A DNA stretch of 16,678 nucleotides from JAKAGE01 sp964416665 (GTDB lineage: Bacteria > Patescibacteriota > Minisyncoccia > UBA6257 > 2-01-FULL-56-20): contig CAYQFA010000020.1 in the NCBI GenBank assembly GCA_964416665.1, forward strand, positions 1-16,678, given 5' to 3'. This document shows positions 6,737-12,059 of this stretch, piece by piece; position 1 is the first letter of the stretch; every line of letters begins with the position of its first letter. A model generated the notes under the pieces. It was given only the letters and a program-made list of their open reading frames with translations, had not been told where the DNA came from and did no database searches. The position numbers were made by a program, and so were the translations under genes.

Positions 6737-7064
6737 CTACGGCTTCACGAGAACTTTGATCTCCTTCCGTTCATCCATTGCCCGGTATCCTTCCGCAATA
6801 TCGGAGAGCGGAACGGTCTTCGTGAAGATCGCCAACGCTCACATTCTTCACGTTGCCACCGACCGCCTCCACGACGCCCATGAACTCGTGTCCAATGCGA
6901 CCGCCGATATCAAGCGGCGAAAGGCCGCGATAATACCAAAGATCGGAACCGCAGATGCATGCATAGCTCACCTTTACGATCGCCTCGTCCGGATTCTGGA
7001 TGACCGGATCAGGAACTTCCCGCACCTCTATCTTTCCTTTCCCCTCAAAAATAGTTGCTTTCAT
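6737..7064 (-). pseudogene. Zinc-dependent alcohol dehydrogenase with large internal deletion
   Basis: The first 79 residues (7064 down to about 6828) are a clear N-terminus of a medium-chain zinc alcohol dehydrogenase: MKATIFEGKGKIEVREVPDP, the zinc ligand in ACICGSD (C38), GHE (58-60) and GVVEAVGGNVKNVSVGD. The family is about 340-390 aa, but here the frame runs into 18 unrelated residues and stops at 6771. Read one base over, the DNA from about 6832 to 6737 encodes the proper family C-terminus, IFTKTVPLSDIAEGYRAMDE...VLVKP, followed by TAG. So the middle, with the rest of the active site and the NAD(P) Rossmann domain, is missing, and the join is out of frame. It starts 9 nt after the aldo/keto reductase stop, in the same apparent operon. 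An assembly error is the main alternative. Confidence 0.88.
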
Positions 7065-7073
7065 TGTTTTGAT

Positions 7074-7934
7074 TTAGTTATGTATCTTTCGACTGTTTAT
7101 TTGTTTTACGAATTCCGGATCCTCATGCACCACGAACAAAGCCTTCTGTTCATCCATGGCGCGGATCGCTTCCATATCTTCCGCCGAAAGTTCGAAGTCG
7201 AAGATGTCAAAATTCTCGATGATCCGTTCTTTGTGCGTTGACTTCGGGATTGCGACGATCTCCCGCTGGAAGAGCCACCGTAGCACAACCTGCGCGACGC
7301 TCTTCTTATGATATTCCGCCATCCTTTTCAACGTCTCGTTCGTAAACAAGTTCTGTCTTCCCTCGGCGAATGGTGCCCAGCTCTCGTGTCGCACACCGTA
7401 TTCGTCCATGACCTTCCTCGCCGCGATCTGCTGGTCGAACGGATGCGTCTCGATCTGATTCACCATCGGCGCGATCTTATTGTTGAGGATCAGATCCACC
7501 AACCGGTCGCTCGCAAAATTAGAAACCCCGATCGCCTTTATTTTACCCGCCTCATACAACTCTTCCATCCCCCGCCATGCACCGTAATAATCGTTGAAGG
7601 GCTGGTGGATAAGATAGAGGTCGAGATAATCGAGCTGCAATTTATCGAGCGACGTTTGGAACGCCCTTTTGACGTCGTCGTAATTAACGTCCTGCACCCA
7701 CGCCTTCGTCGTGACAAAGATCTCTTCCCGGGGAATCCCGCTGCGCTTGATCGCCCGCCCGACCGCCTCTTCGTTGCGGTACACGGCGGCAGTATCGATC
7801 GAACGATATCCCGCCATCAAAGCATCGTAGACGCTTTCTTCGCATTGTTTAAGATCGGTGATCTGATACACCCCGAATCCCAAGAGGGGCATCTCGACGC
7901 CGTTATGCAATTTTACCGATGGTGTTTTTGGCAT
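7074..7934 (-). CDS. Aldo/keto reductase
   Basis: 286-aa NADPH-dependent (alpha/beta)8-barrel reductase of the 2,5-diketo-D-gluconate/prostaglandin-F synthase-like group, reducing aldehydes and ketones to alcohols in the cytoplasm. The full catalytic tetrad is visible: D47 and Y52 in RSIDTAAVYRNE, K77 in TTKAW, and H110 in LIHQP. GVSNF (about 136-140) and the C-terminal IPKSTHKERIIENF, which binds the NADP phosphate, are present. Length is normal (about 280). It is the first gene of a minus-strand run aldo/keto reductase - broken alcohol dehydrogenase - nitroreductase - hemolysin III. A MerR-operator-like dyad lies about 50 nt upstream (7983-8002), so induction by carbonyl or redox stress is plausible. 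No Shine-Dalgarno is seen before the ATG at 7934. Confidence 0.95.
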   Translation of the reverse strand: MPKTPSVKLHNGVEMPLLGFGVYQITDLKQCEESVYDALMAGYRSIDTAAVYRNEEAVGRAIKRSGIPREEIFVTTKAWVQDVNYDDVKRAFQTSLDKLQLDYLDLYLIHQPFNDYYGAWRGMEELYEAGKIKAIGVSNFASDRLVDLILNNKIAPMVNQIETHPFDQQIAARKVMDEYGVRHESWAPFAEGRQNLFTNETLKRMAEYHKKSVAQVVLRWLFQREIVAIPKSTHKERIIENFDIFDFELSAEDMEAIRAMDEQKALFVVHEDPEFVKQINSRKIHN

Positions 7935-7974
7935 AGTATTGATTTGTTTTTAATTCTTTAATAATCATACTCTA

Positions 7975-8004
7975 AGGTTAGGGACTTAAAGCACTTTAAG
8001 TCAA
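7975..8004 (-). promoter_or_regulatory. Promoter with MerR-type operator dyad before the aldo/keto reductase operon
   Basis: On the minus strand, TTGACT (8004-7999) is followed 18 nt later by TAACCT (7980-7975). Overlapping the -35 and filling the spacer is a perfect 20-bp dyad, GACTTAAAGTGCTTTAAGTC (8002-7983). A palindrome sitting between the -35 and -10 boxes is the signature of MerR-family promoters such as SoxR and, from memory, Bacillus AdhR (CTTAAAG-N4-CTTTAAG); here the half-sites are two bases apart. An alternative -10, TATGAT (7969-7964), would leave the dyad at the -35. No merR gene is present in the window. Confidence 0.6.
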
Positions 8005-8011
8005 GCGTTCC

Positions 8012-8053
8012 AAAATAAGGAATGCGGCGACCCACCATGAGGTGAGCCGCCGC
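8012..8053 (-). terminator. Terminator of the 50-aa membrane protein gene
   Basis: A 13-bp stem with two G-U pairs (8024-8036 / 8041-8053), a tetraloop, and minus-strand tail ATTCCTTATTTT. It starts 12 nt after the stop and separates this gene from the aldo/keto reductase promoter. Confidence 0.85.
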
Positions 8054-8065
8054 TGTTGTGTTCCG

Positions 8066-8218
8066 TCATCTGAAGAACGGGCGCCACAGGAAAAAGTATC
8101 CTGCCGCCAACGCCGCGCAAGGAATGAGCGCAAGAAAGACCCTCTTGACTACCGTCAAGCGCTTGGCGCGCTTCTCCGCTGCGGGATTCTCGTCGACAAA
8201 GAGCGTATTCCCCGTCAT
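8066..8218 (-). CDS. 50-residue single-helix membrane protein
   Basis: ATG at 8218 to TGA at 8066 encodes 50 residues: a polar N-terminus (MTGNTLFVDENPAAEKRAKR), then a hydrophobic helix of about 20 residues (VFLALIPCAALAAGYFFLW) and a basic end (RPFFR). The gene is well supported. A GGGAGGT Shine-Dalgarno lies 8 nt before the ATG, a promoter with both boxes and 17-nt spacing lies further upstream (8245-8273), and a good terminator follows the stop. The many Lys/Arg before the helix predict the N-terminus inside the cell. No family is recognised. Confidence 0.85.
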   Translation of the reverse strand: MTGNTLFVDENPAAEKRAKRLTVVKRVFLALIPCAALAAGYFFLWRPFFR

Positions 8219-8244
8219 CGAGACCACCTCCCTTCTCCTCTTGT

Positions 8245-8273
8245 TGTATATCAGAAATATGAAAACGTGTAAA
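8245..8273 (-). promoter_or_regulatory. Promoter of the 50-aa membrane protein gene
   Basis: -35 TTTACA (8273-8268), spacer 17 nt, extended -10 TGA-TATACA (hexamer 8250-8245) on the minus strand. It is 27 nt upstream of the start codon, giving a leader that contains the Shine-Dalgarno. Confidence 0.8.
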
Positions 8274-8323
8274 GGTTCATCCGGCTACCCCTAGAAAATC
8301 CACGGTATCAAAATAATGCTAGA

Positions 8324-8539
8324 ATGGAGAATAAGGAAAGGCCGTTCACTAACGAATCAACATTCATCACCATGAACTCCCCATATGTTATAGCGGTCGT
8401 CGTTGTGCTTTTGGTAGCCGTCATAGTTGCCGTGGATATCCTGTTCTTCAGAAACCTGTTCTGGGAACGGCTGATGGCAAACATTGGAATCGTCCTTGTC
8501 TTCGCAGCGTTCGCTTTAAGATTCCTAAGGCATTCGTAA
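8324..8539 (+). CDS. Small two-helix membrane protein, unknown function
   Basis: 71 residues from the ATG at 8324, or 55 if translation begins at the internal ATG at 8372. Both forms include the two hydrophobic helices: YVIAVVVVLLVAVIVAVDIL and, after FFRNLFWERLM, ANIGIVLVFAAFALRFL. The first ATG overlaps an extended -10-like TGC-TAGAAT (8317-8325). If that is the promoter, the start must be the internal ATG, which would leave a leader of about 40 nt. No clear Shine-Dalgarno precedes either ATG. The gene is convergent with the DoxX-like gene and lacks an obvious terminator. No family recognised. Confidence 0.6.
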   Translation: MENKERPFTNESTFITMNSPYVIAVVVVLLVAVIVAVDILFFRNLFWERLMANIGIVLVFAAFALRFLRHS

Positions 8540-8560
8540 ATTACGCCTGCTCCAGATGGA

Positions 8561-8941
8561 TCAGAAAACCACTGTGCGCACCTTGCTATCGCGTAGGTAA
8601 AGCCCGGCCCAAAGGACTATCGCAACATAAACGGGAAATAAAACTCCCGTGAAAAGCGGATTGCCCGCACGCACGTTATAGTCAACCGCACCGCCGAGAT
8701 ATCCCGTGAGGAGTATCGCGCCAAGCACCGAGGTTCGTGGAATGATGTAAAGCACCACACACACGAGCTCGACCAACGCCACCGGCATGATGACGTTAAG
8801 AGAATATCCGCCTTGTTCAAAAGATTGGATCACGACGGATGGCTTCGCTATGTGGATAATGACGTCAAATAGCAGAAACGCCGCCGAAAGCGCGCTGAGT
8901 ATGCGTCCCGTCCAAAGCCATTTTTTGCTATTGAGATTCAT
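8561..8941 (-). CDS. DoxX-like family membrane protein
   Basis: 126 aa, four predicted membrane helices. The signature of the DoxX-like group is clear: LYIIPRTSVLGAILLTGYLGGAV (about residues 64-86), followed by YNVRAGNPLF and a C-terminal GLYLRD. The usual ATHVR after GGAV is here DYNVR. Members are small integral membrane proteins, some tied to thiol or quinone redox chemistry, and most have unknown function. The gene starts 11 nt after the VOC gene stop on the same strand, so the two form a unit, a common pairing in bacterial genomes. No Shine-Dalgarno is seen; reinitiation after the VOC stop is plausible. Confidence 0.88.
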   Translation of the reverse strand: MNLNSKKWLWTGRILSALSAAFLLFDVIIHIAKPSVVIQSFEQGGYSLNVIMPVALVELVCVVLYIIPRTSVLGAILLTGYLGGAVDYNVRAGNPLFTGVLFPVYVAIVLWAGLYLRDSKVRTVVF

Positions 8942-8952
8942 CCCGAGTTAGA

Positions 8953-9354
8953 TTATTTCGGCTGCCACTCCGTAGCTTGGAGCAAACCAAAAATATTGCC
9001 TTCGGTATCCACCGCACGGGAGAACCAACCCAATCCTTTCATTTCCCACTTCTCTTTCCCCTCCCATGGCTCGATCTTCCCGCCATTGGTCTTGATGGCC
9101 GCAATTACTTTATCTATATCATCCACGAGAATAGTGCAGTCAAACCTATTCAGTGTGCGCATCGGACTACCTTTCCGCTGATACAGCCCGCCATCGATAC
9201 CGGGCCCTTCGCCCGTCTTCACCATCCAATAATCCATGCCGACGCCGGGCATGCTTGTTTTTTCTATCTTCCAGCCAAGCGCGCTCTCATAAAACTTTTT
9301 TGCTCGGCCCGCATCATCCGCCTGAACCTCAAAGTGTATGGGTCGGTTACTCAT
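8953..9354 (-). CDS. VOC (glyoxalase/bleomycin resistance) family protein
   Basis: 133 aa with the paired beta-alpha-beta-beta-beta modules of the vicinal-oxygen-chelate fold. The N-terminal PIHFEVQADDAGRAKKFYESALGWKIEK and the second-half CTILVDDIDKVIAAIKTNGGKI are the usual module starts, and VDTEGNIFGLLQ is the conserved C-terminal D-x-x-GN-x-F-x-L. His8 and the Glu/Gln positions could bind a divalent metal. This COG3324-type group has mostly unknown substrates. It lies downstream of the rnpB terminator and upstream of the DoxX-like gene. There is no Shine-Dalgarno: the 25 bases before the ATG are A/T only, with a TATATA four to nine nt upstream. Confidence 0.92.
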   Translation of the reverse strand: MSNRPIHFEVQADDAGRAKKFYESALGWKIEKTSMPGVGMDYWMVKTGEGPGIDGGLYQRKGSPMRTLNRFDCTILVDDIDKVIAAIKTNGGKIEPWEGKEKWEMKGLGWFSRAVDTEGNIFGLLQATEWQPK

Positions 9355-9446
9355 TTTTTATATATTTTTATTAATTTGGCGACGTCTCGCCCTATTTGTA
9401 CAACAAAAGATCGGGAGATATAACAGAAATCGTGGGCTGCGATACT

Positions 9447-9478
9447 CCCAAACAAAAACAGCCCTTTCGAGCTGTTTT
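9447..9478 (-). terminator. rnpB terminator
   Basis: A stem AAAACAGCTC / GGGCTGTTTT (9455-9478, one G-U pair) closed by a GAAA tetraloop is followed on the minus strand by TTTTGTTTG. It begins 2-3 nt after the predicted 3' end of RNase P RNA. Confidence 0.92.
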
Positions 9479-9479
9479 G

Positions 9480-9936
9480 TGCTGGCAATCCGTAAGCCGG
9501 ATTCTGTCGACCGCGCCGTTAGGCGCGATGGACGGTCATTTATCTGTGCCCTTGATCGCTCGCGGGCTCAAATCCCTTGCTTACGCGCGGGACTTTGCGG
9601 CACTCCCTATGATAAACCCTTACGGATGAACCATAGAGCACGGCCTTGCACTCGATAAGGATTTTGCCGTTTCACTTCCGCTTTTTACTCCCTATGGCGG
9701 AATTGGACCTTCTCGCGTGGGACGGGGTCCCCCAGGACGTTTCCAACCTGGGCGTCACTGCTCGCACCTCTGTTCTTACGAACGGCGGCGGTTAGCCGCT
9801 ACCTTTTTATCTTCGCCACATCGCACGCGAACGCGCGACGCAACAAAGAGAGTGTCCGGACTTTCCTCTGCGCAACCCTCGTCGCCGATGAATCGGCGCG
9901 CCGGACAGCGCAGTAACCGTCTGGATGACCAGCTTC
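9480..9936 (-). ncRNA. rnpB: RNase P RNA, bacterial type A-like
   Basis: The catalytic RNA that removes 5' leaders from precursor tRNAs. Read on the minus strand it begins GAAGCTGGTCATCC, carries the universal AGAGGAAAGTCCGGAC block near its 5' end (about 9855-9870), GAGTGCAAGGCC in the middle (CR IV), and ends ACAGAATCCGGCTTA (CR V, about 9492-9506). The 5' GCTGGTCATCC and 3' GGATTGCCAGC pair to form P1. GACGGT and ACCGTC form P2. The P15 hairpin (CTATGGTTCAT ... CATAG) keeps a GGT that in type-A RNAs pairs with the tRNA CCA end. Length is about 457 nt, longer than the 377 nt of E. coli. It has its own promoter and terminator. Exact ends are uncertain by a few nt; transcription may start at 9933. 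Confidence 0.96.
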
Positions 9937-9939
9937 GCC

Positions 9940-9968
9940 ATTATACCATCGCCAAAAAGTATTGACAA
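9940..9968 (-). promoter_or_regulatory. rnpB promoter
   Basis: Minus strand -35 TTGTCA (9968-9963), 17-nt spacer, extended -10 TGG-TATAAT (hexamer 9945-9940), placing the start of transcription at about 9933. The -35 overlaps the -35 of the divergent regulator gene. Confidence 0.88.
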
Positions 9969-9989
9969 CTGAGCACGATGCCGTATTAT
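9962..9989 (+). promoter_or_regulatory. Promoter of the XRE-type regulator gene
   Basis: -35 TTGACA (9962-9967), 16-nt spacer, -10 TATTAT (9984-9989). It lies 72 nt before the start codon at 10062. Its -35 shares five base pairs with the rnpB -35 on the other strand. Confidence 0.75.
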
Positions 9990-10061
9990 AAAACGCGGCA
10001 CATGCATTTTTTTTGTTTGTGACAGAGGCACAAAATCAAATCACAAGGAGAAGAGAAAGAA

Positions 10062-10466
10062 ATGGGTCAAATGATCGCGCTCGTGCGCAATCTCGATCTT
10101 GAAGCACCAGAACCTCCACCGCCGCCGCGTCAGCTCAGACTCGCGCCGAGACAATCTTTCGGCAAGAGACTGCAAGAGATCCGTGAAGGGCCGTCACTGT
10201 CTGGGAGACGCCCATCGCAACCGAAGATGTCCCGAAGGGAGCTTGCCGAAGCAACTGGCATACCGGAGGGAACCATCGAAGATTTCGAGAACGGACAAGG
10301 CGGCAAGAATCTCTCGGTCAGTGACATGAGAAAGTGGGCCGAGGCGCTCTCCTGCAGGTTTGTGATCATGAGCTTGGAATCCTACAACGGCGCCACCACC
10401 ATGTACCACATTTTCGCTACCGGTGGTACGCCGAAGTTCAAGCCCATCAACTCCACGGTGAGATGA
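10062..10466 (+). CDS. XRE-type helix-turn-helix protein with proline-rich N-terminus
   Basis: 134 aa. Residues 14-22 are a proline run (APEPPPPPR). Residues 33-100 resemble a Cro/CI-type helix-turn-helix: FGKRLQEIRE (helix 1), then SRRELAEATGIPEGTIEDFENGQ (helices 2-3, with the usual L-A-x-x-x-G-I-x-x-x-T-I pattern), then SVSDMRKWAEALSCRF (helix 5). About nine extra residues (PSLSGRRPSQ) sit between helices 1 and 2 compared with the compact family form. The last 35 residues (MSLESYNGATTMYHIFATGG...) match nothing I recognise. AAGGAG lies 11 nt before the ATG, a slightly long spacing. It is divergent from rnpB and followed by a terminator. A DNA-binding regulator is likely; an antitoxin is possible, but no toxin gene adjoins. 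Confidence 0.75.
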   Translation: MGQMIALVRNLDLEAPEPPPPPRQLRLAPRQSFGKRLQEIREGPSLSGRRPSQPKMSRRELAEATGIPEGTIEDFENGQGGKNLSVSDMRKWAEALSCRFVIMSLESYNGATTMYHIFATGGTPKFKPINSTVR

Positions 10467-10492
10467 GATCGTGTTCTATTCTCCAATAAAGT

Positions 10493-10530
10493 CCGGCGCC
10501 CGCTTTTTGAACGGCGCCGGCATTTTTTAT
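10493..10530 (+). terminator. Terminator of the regulator gene, possibly bidirectional
   Basis: An 8-bp stem CCGGCGCC (10493-10500) / GGCGCCGG (10513-10520) with a 12-nt loop is followed by CATTTTTTATTT. On the minus strand the tail is ACTTTATT, so it may also serve the RNase H operon ending at 10537. Confidence 0.85.
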
Positions 10531-10536
10531 TTATAT

Positions 10537-11187
10537 TTAATGGAAGCCGAGATCCGCAGGATTATGGTCGCCGGAGATGCGTCCCACGGTTCCCCCATCG
10601 GCCTCGAACGCCTCGCGTAGCGCGGAAACCTCGTCCGCGAGCGCAACCGTCTCTTCCGGAAGTTCTTTCCGTTTCATTTTCCAGCGCGACCAGTAATCAA
10701 TGACAAGCTTGCTATCGCCGAATATCCTTTTCACTCCCGCCTCGCCTGCGATCTTGATCGCATAGCGAAGCGCGAGCAGTTCGCCGTAATTGTTCGTGGC
10801 ATCGCCCGCGCCGCCGCCATCATCATCGCCATTGCCCAGACGGACCAAATGCTTTCCAAAACGGTTGAGATCGCCCTTCGGCAACGCTTTGTGAAGCAGG
10901 TTTTTGCCGTGCTCGTCCGTCACGCTGATCTCGACACCGTCGCCGCGTCCCGTTCCCGCATCAAAATAAACCCCCGGAACGAGGTTCGGCCTCAGCTTCG
11001 CCTCGTATACCGCCCCGTGGCCGAGCCACGCTTCCGCCTCGGATCGCGTCGCAAATCCCTTGTATCGCGCACCGGTCTTTCCGGAAACCAGCCTCTCGCA
11101 CGTCTTCCAATCTTCCGTTATACCCGAAATCACTTTTGTCCTGTCCGGAACAAAATAGGAGTAATACCGATTCTTTTTACTTTTCAT
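10537..11187 (-). CDS. rnhA: Ribonuclease H with N-terminal hybrid-binding (viroplasmin-like) domain
   Basis: 216 aa. Residues 7-56 (YYSYFVPDRTKVISGI...YKGFATRSEAEAWL) are a viroplasmin/RNase H1 N-terminal domain, which binds RNA-DNA hybrids. Residues 72-214 form the RNase H fold, with the four acidic catalytic residues in YFDAG (D76), NNYGELLAL (E136), FGDSKLVID (D158) and HNPAD (D212). It is expected to cut the RNA strand of RNA-DNA hybrids (R-loops, primers). An acidic, glycine-rich insertion (about 104-130, GNGDDDGGGAGD) precedes the second catalytic residue, and the protein ends four residues after the last, so the C-terminal helix is very short. Its ATG overlaps the end of the DHH gene by 11 nt, indicating translational coupling in the pgk operon. 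Confidence 0.92.
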   Translation of the reverse strand: MKSKKNRYYSYFVPDRTKVISGITEDWKTCERLVSGKTGARYKGFATRSEAEAWLGHGAVYEAKLRPNLVPGVYFDAGTGRGDGVEISVTDEHGKNLLHKALPKGDLNRFGKHLVRLGNGDDDGGGAGDATNNYGELLALRYAIKIAGEAGVKRIFGDSKLVIDYWSRWKMKRKELPEETVALADEVSALREAFEADGGTVGRISGDHNPADLGFH

Positions 11188-12058
11188 TCCGTGACGTTTT
11201 TAATACCTTCCAGGGAAACTTTGTGACGCCCGTGCCGTTCGTGCCAATCGAAAAAGAAAATCCTGCCGCGTTCTTATGACCGCCGCCGCCGAATTTTTTG
11301 GCGATCTTTGCGACATCCGCCGATCCGTCGGAGCGCAACGAGACCTTGATGGTCCCCGCCGCTTCCCGCCATGCGAGCGCGAACGAATGTGTTCTCTTTG
11401 CAAGCGCGTTGCCGAGCTCGGAAGTGAACTGCCGCGGCGCATTGATCGCGTAGACCGTATGGCCCGCGAACCGGACCAGCTCGGCGGTCGGCAGCATATC
11501 ATCAAGCAATACCTTTTCGTAACGCAATAACAGCTCCCCTTTCTCTTTATATTCCTTTCGCTTCCCGGCCTGCTCAAGCGCCTTTGCGACGCTTTCCCAC
11601 GCGGAAAAACTTCGCGCGGTAAGATCGAAATATGCCAGCACCGCTTTCGAAGCGGGAATCTTCCACCGCCACAGGTCGCGGTCCTCGATGTAGCGCAACA
11701 GCATCGGAATCTTTTTGCCGGGATGGAAATACTTCCACGCCAACACGGCGCCGGAATGGTCCAGCGCGAACGAATAGCCTTGCGTCATCTTCACCGCACG
11801 CGCGGCCGTGATGTGATGATCGATCGCCGTAACGCGGACATTGTCGCGCAATAATTTTTTTATGAGATCCTCCTCGTAGGTATAGTCGATGAGGTACACC
11901 TCCTTGTTCTTCAGCGGGCATGGCAACGCGAACCGATCCATCGCGGGAAGGTACGCGGCTTTCGCGCCGAATTTTTTCCACGCCGCATACGCGCCCCCGA
12001 ACCCGTCGGCGCAGTCACCATGATAAATAACGACGATCTTTTGCGATGGCGTTTTCAT
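11177..12058 (-). CDS. DHH/DHHA1 family phosphoesterase
   Basis: 293 aa with both domains of the DHH superfamily. The N-terminal manganese site is in HGDCADG (13-19), LIDYTY (D58), DHH (80-82) and IEDRDLW (124-130). The C-terminal DHHA1 substrate-binding motif is GGGGHKNAAGF (257-267). Relatives hydrolyse short oligoribonucleotides (NrnA/NrnB), pAp or cyclic dinucleotides; the compact form and FGGGGHKNAAGF point to this soluble group and not to RecJ. Exact substrate cannot be fixed. Placed between pgk and RNase H with almost no spacing (one base after the pgk stop, 11-nt overlap with rnhA), it probably completes breakdown of RNA fragments to mononucleotides. Confidence 0.92.
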   Translation of the reverse strand: MKTPSQKIVVIYHGDCADGFGGAYAAWKKFGAKAAYLPAMDRFALPCPLKNKEVYLIDYTYEEDLIKKLLRDNVRVTAIDHHITAARAVKMTQGYSFALDHSGAVLAWKYFHPGKKIPMLLRYIEDRDLWRWKIPASKAVLAYFDLTARSFSAWESVAKALEQAGKRKEYKEKGELLLRYEKVLLDDMLPTAELVRFAGHTVYAINAPRQFTSELGNALAKRTHSFALAWREAAGTIKVSLRSDGSADVAKIAKKFGGGGHKNAAGFSFSIGTNGTGVTKFPWKVLKTSRNEK

Positions 12059-12059
12059 G

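Noticed and set aside
6633..7241. Plus-strand frame of 202 codons
   Set aside because: Antisense to the nitroreductase start, alcohol dehydrogenase remnant and aldo/keto reductase end; composition looks like a shadow.
7308..7961. Plus-strand frame of 217 codons
   Set aside because: Antisense to the aldo/keto reductase, which has its full catalytic tetrad.
8042..8294. Plus-strand frames of 76 and 78 codons
   Set aside because: Opposite the 50-aa gene that has promoter, Shine-Dalgarno and terminator on the minus strand.
9396..10031. Short frames of 70-106 codons on both strands
   Set aside because: They overlap the RNase P RNA, whose conserved blocks explain the sequence.
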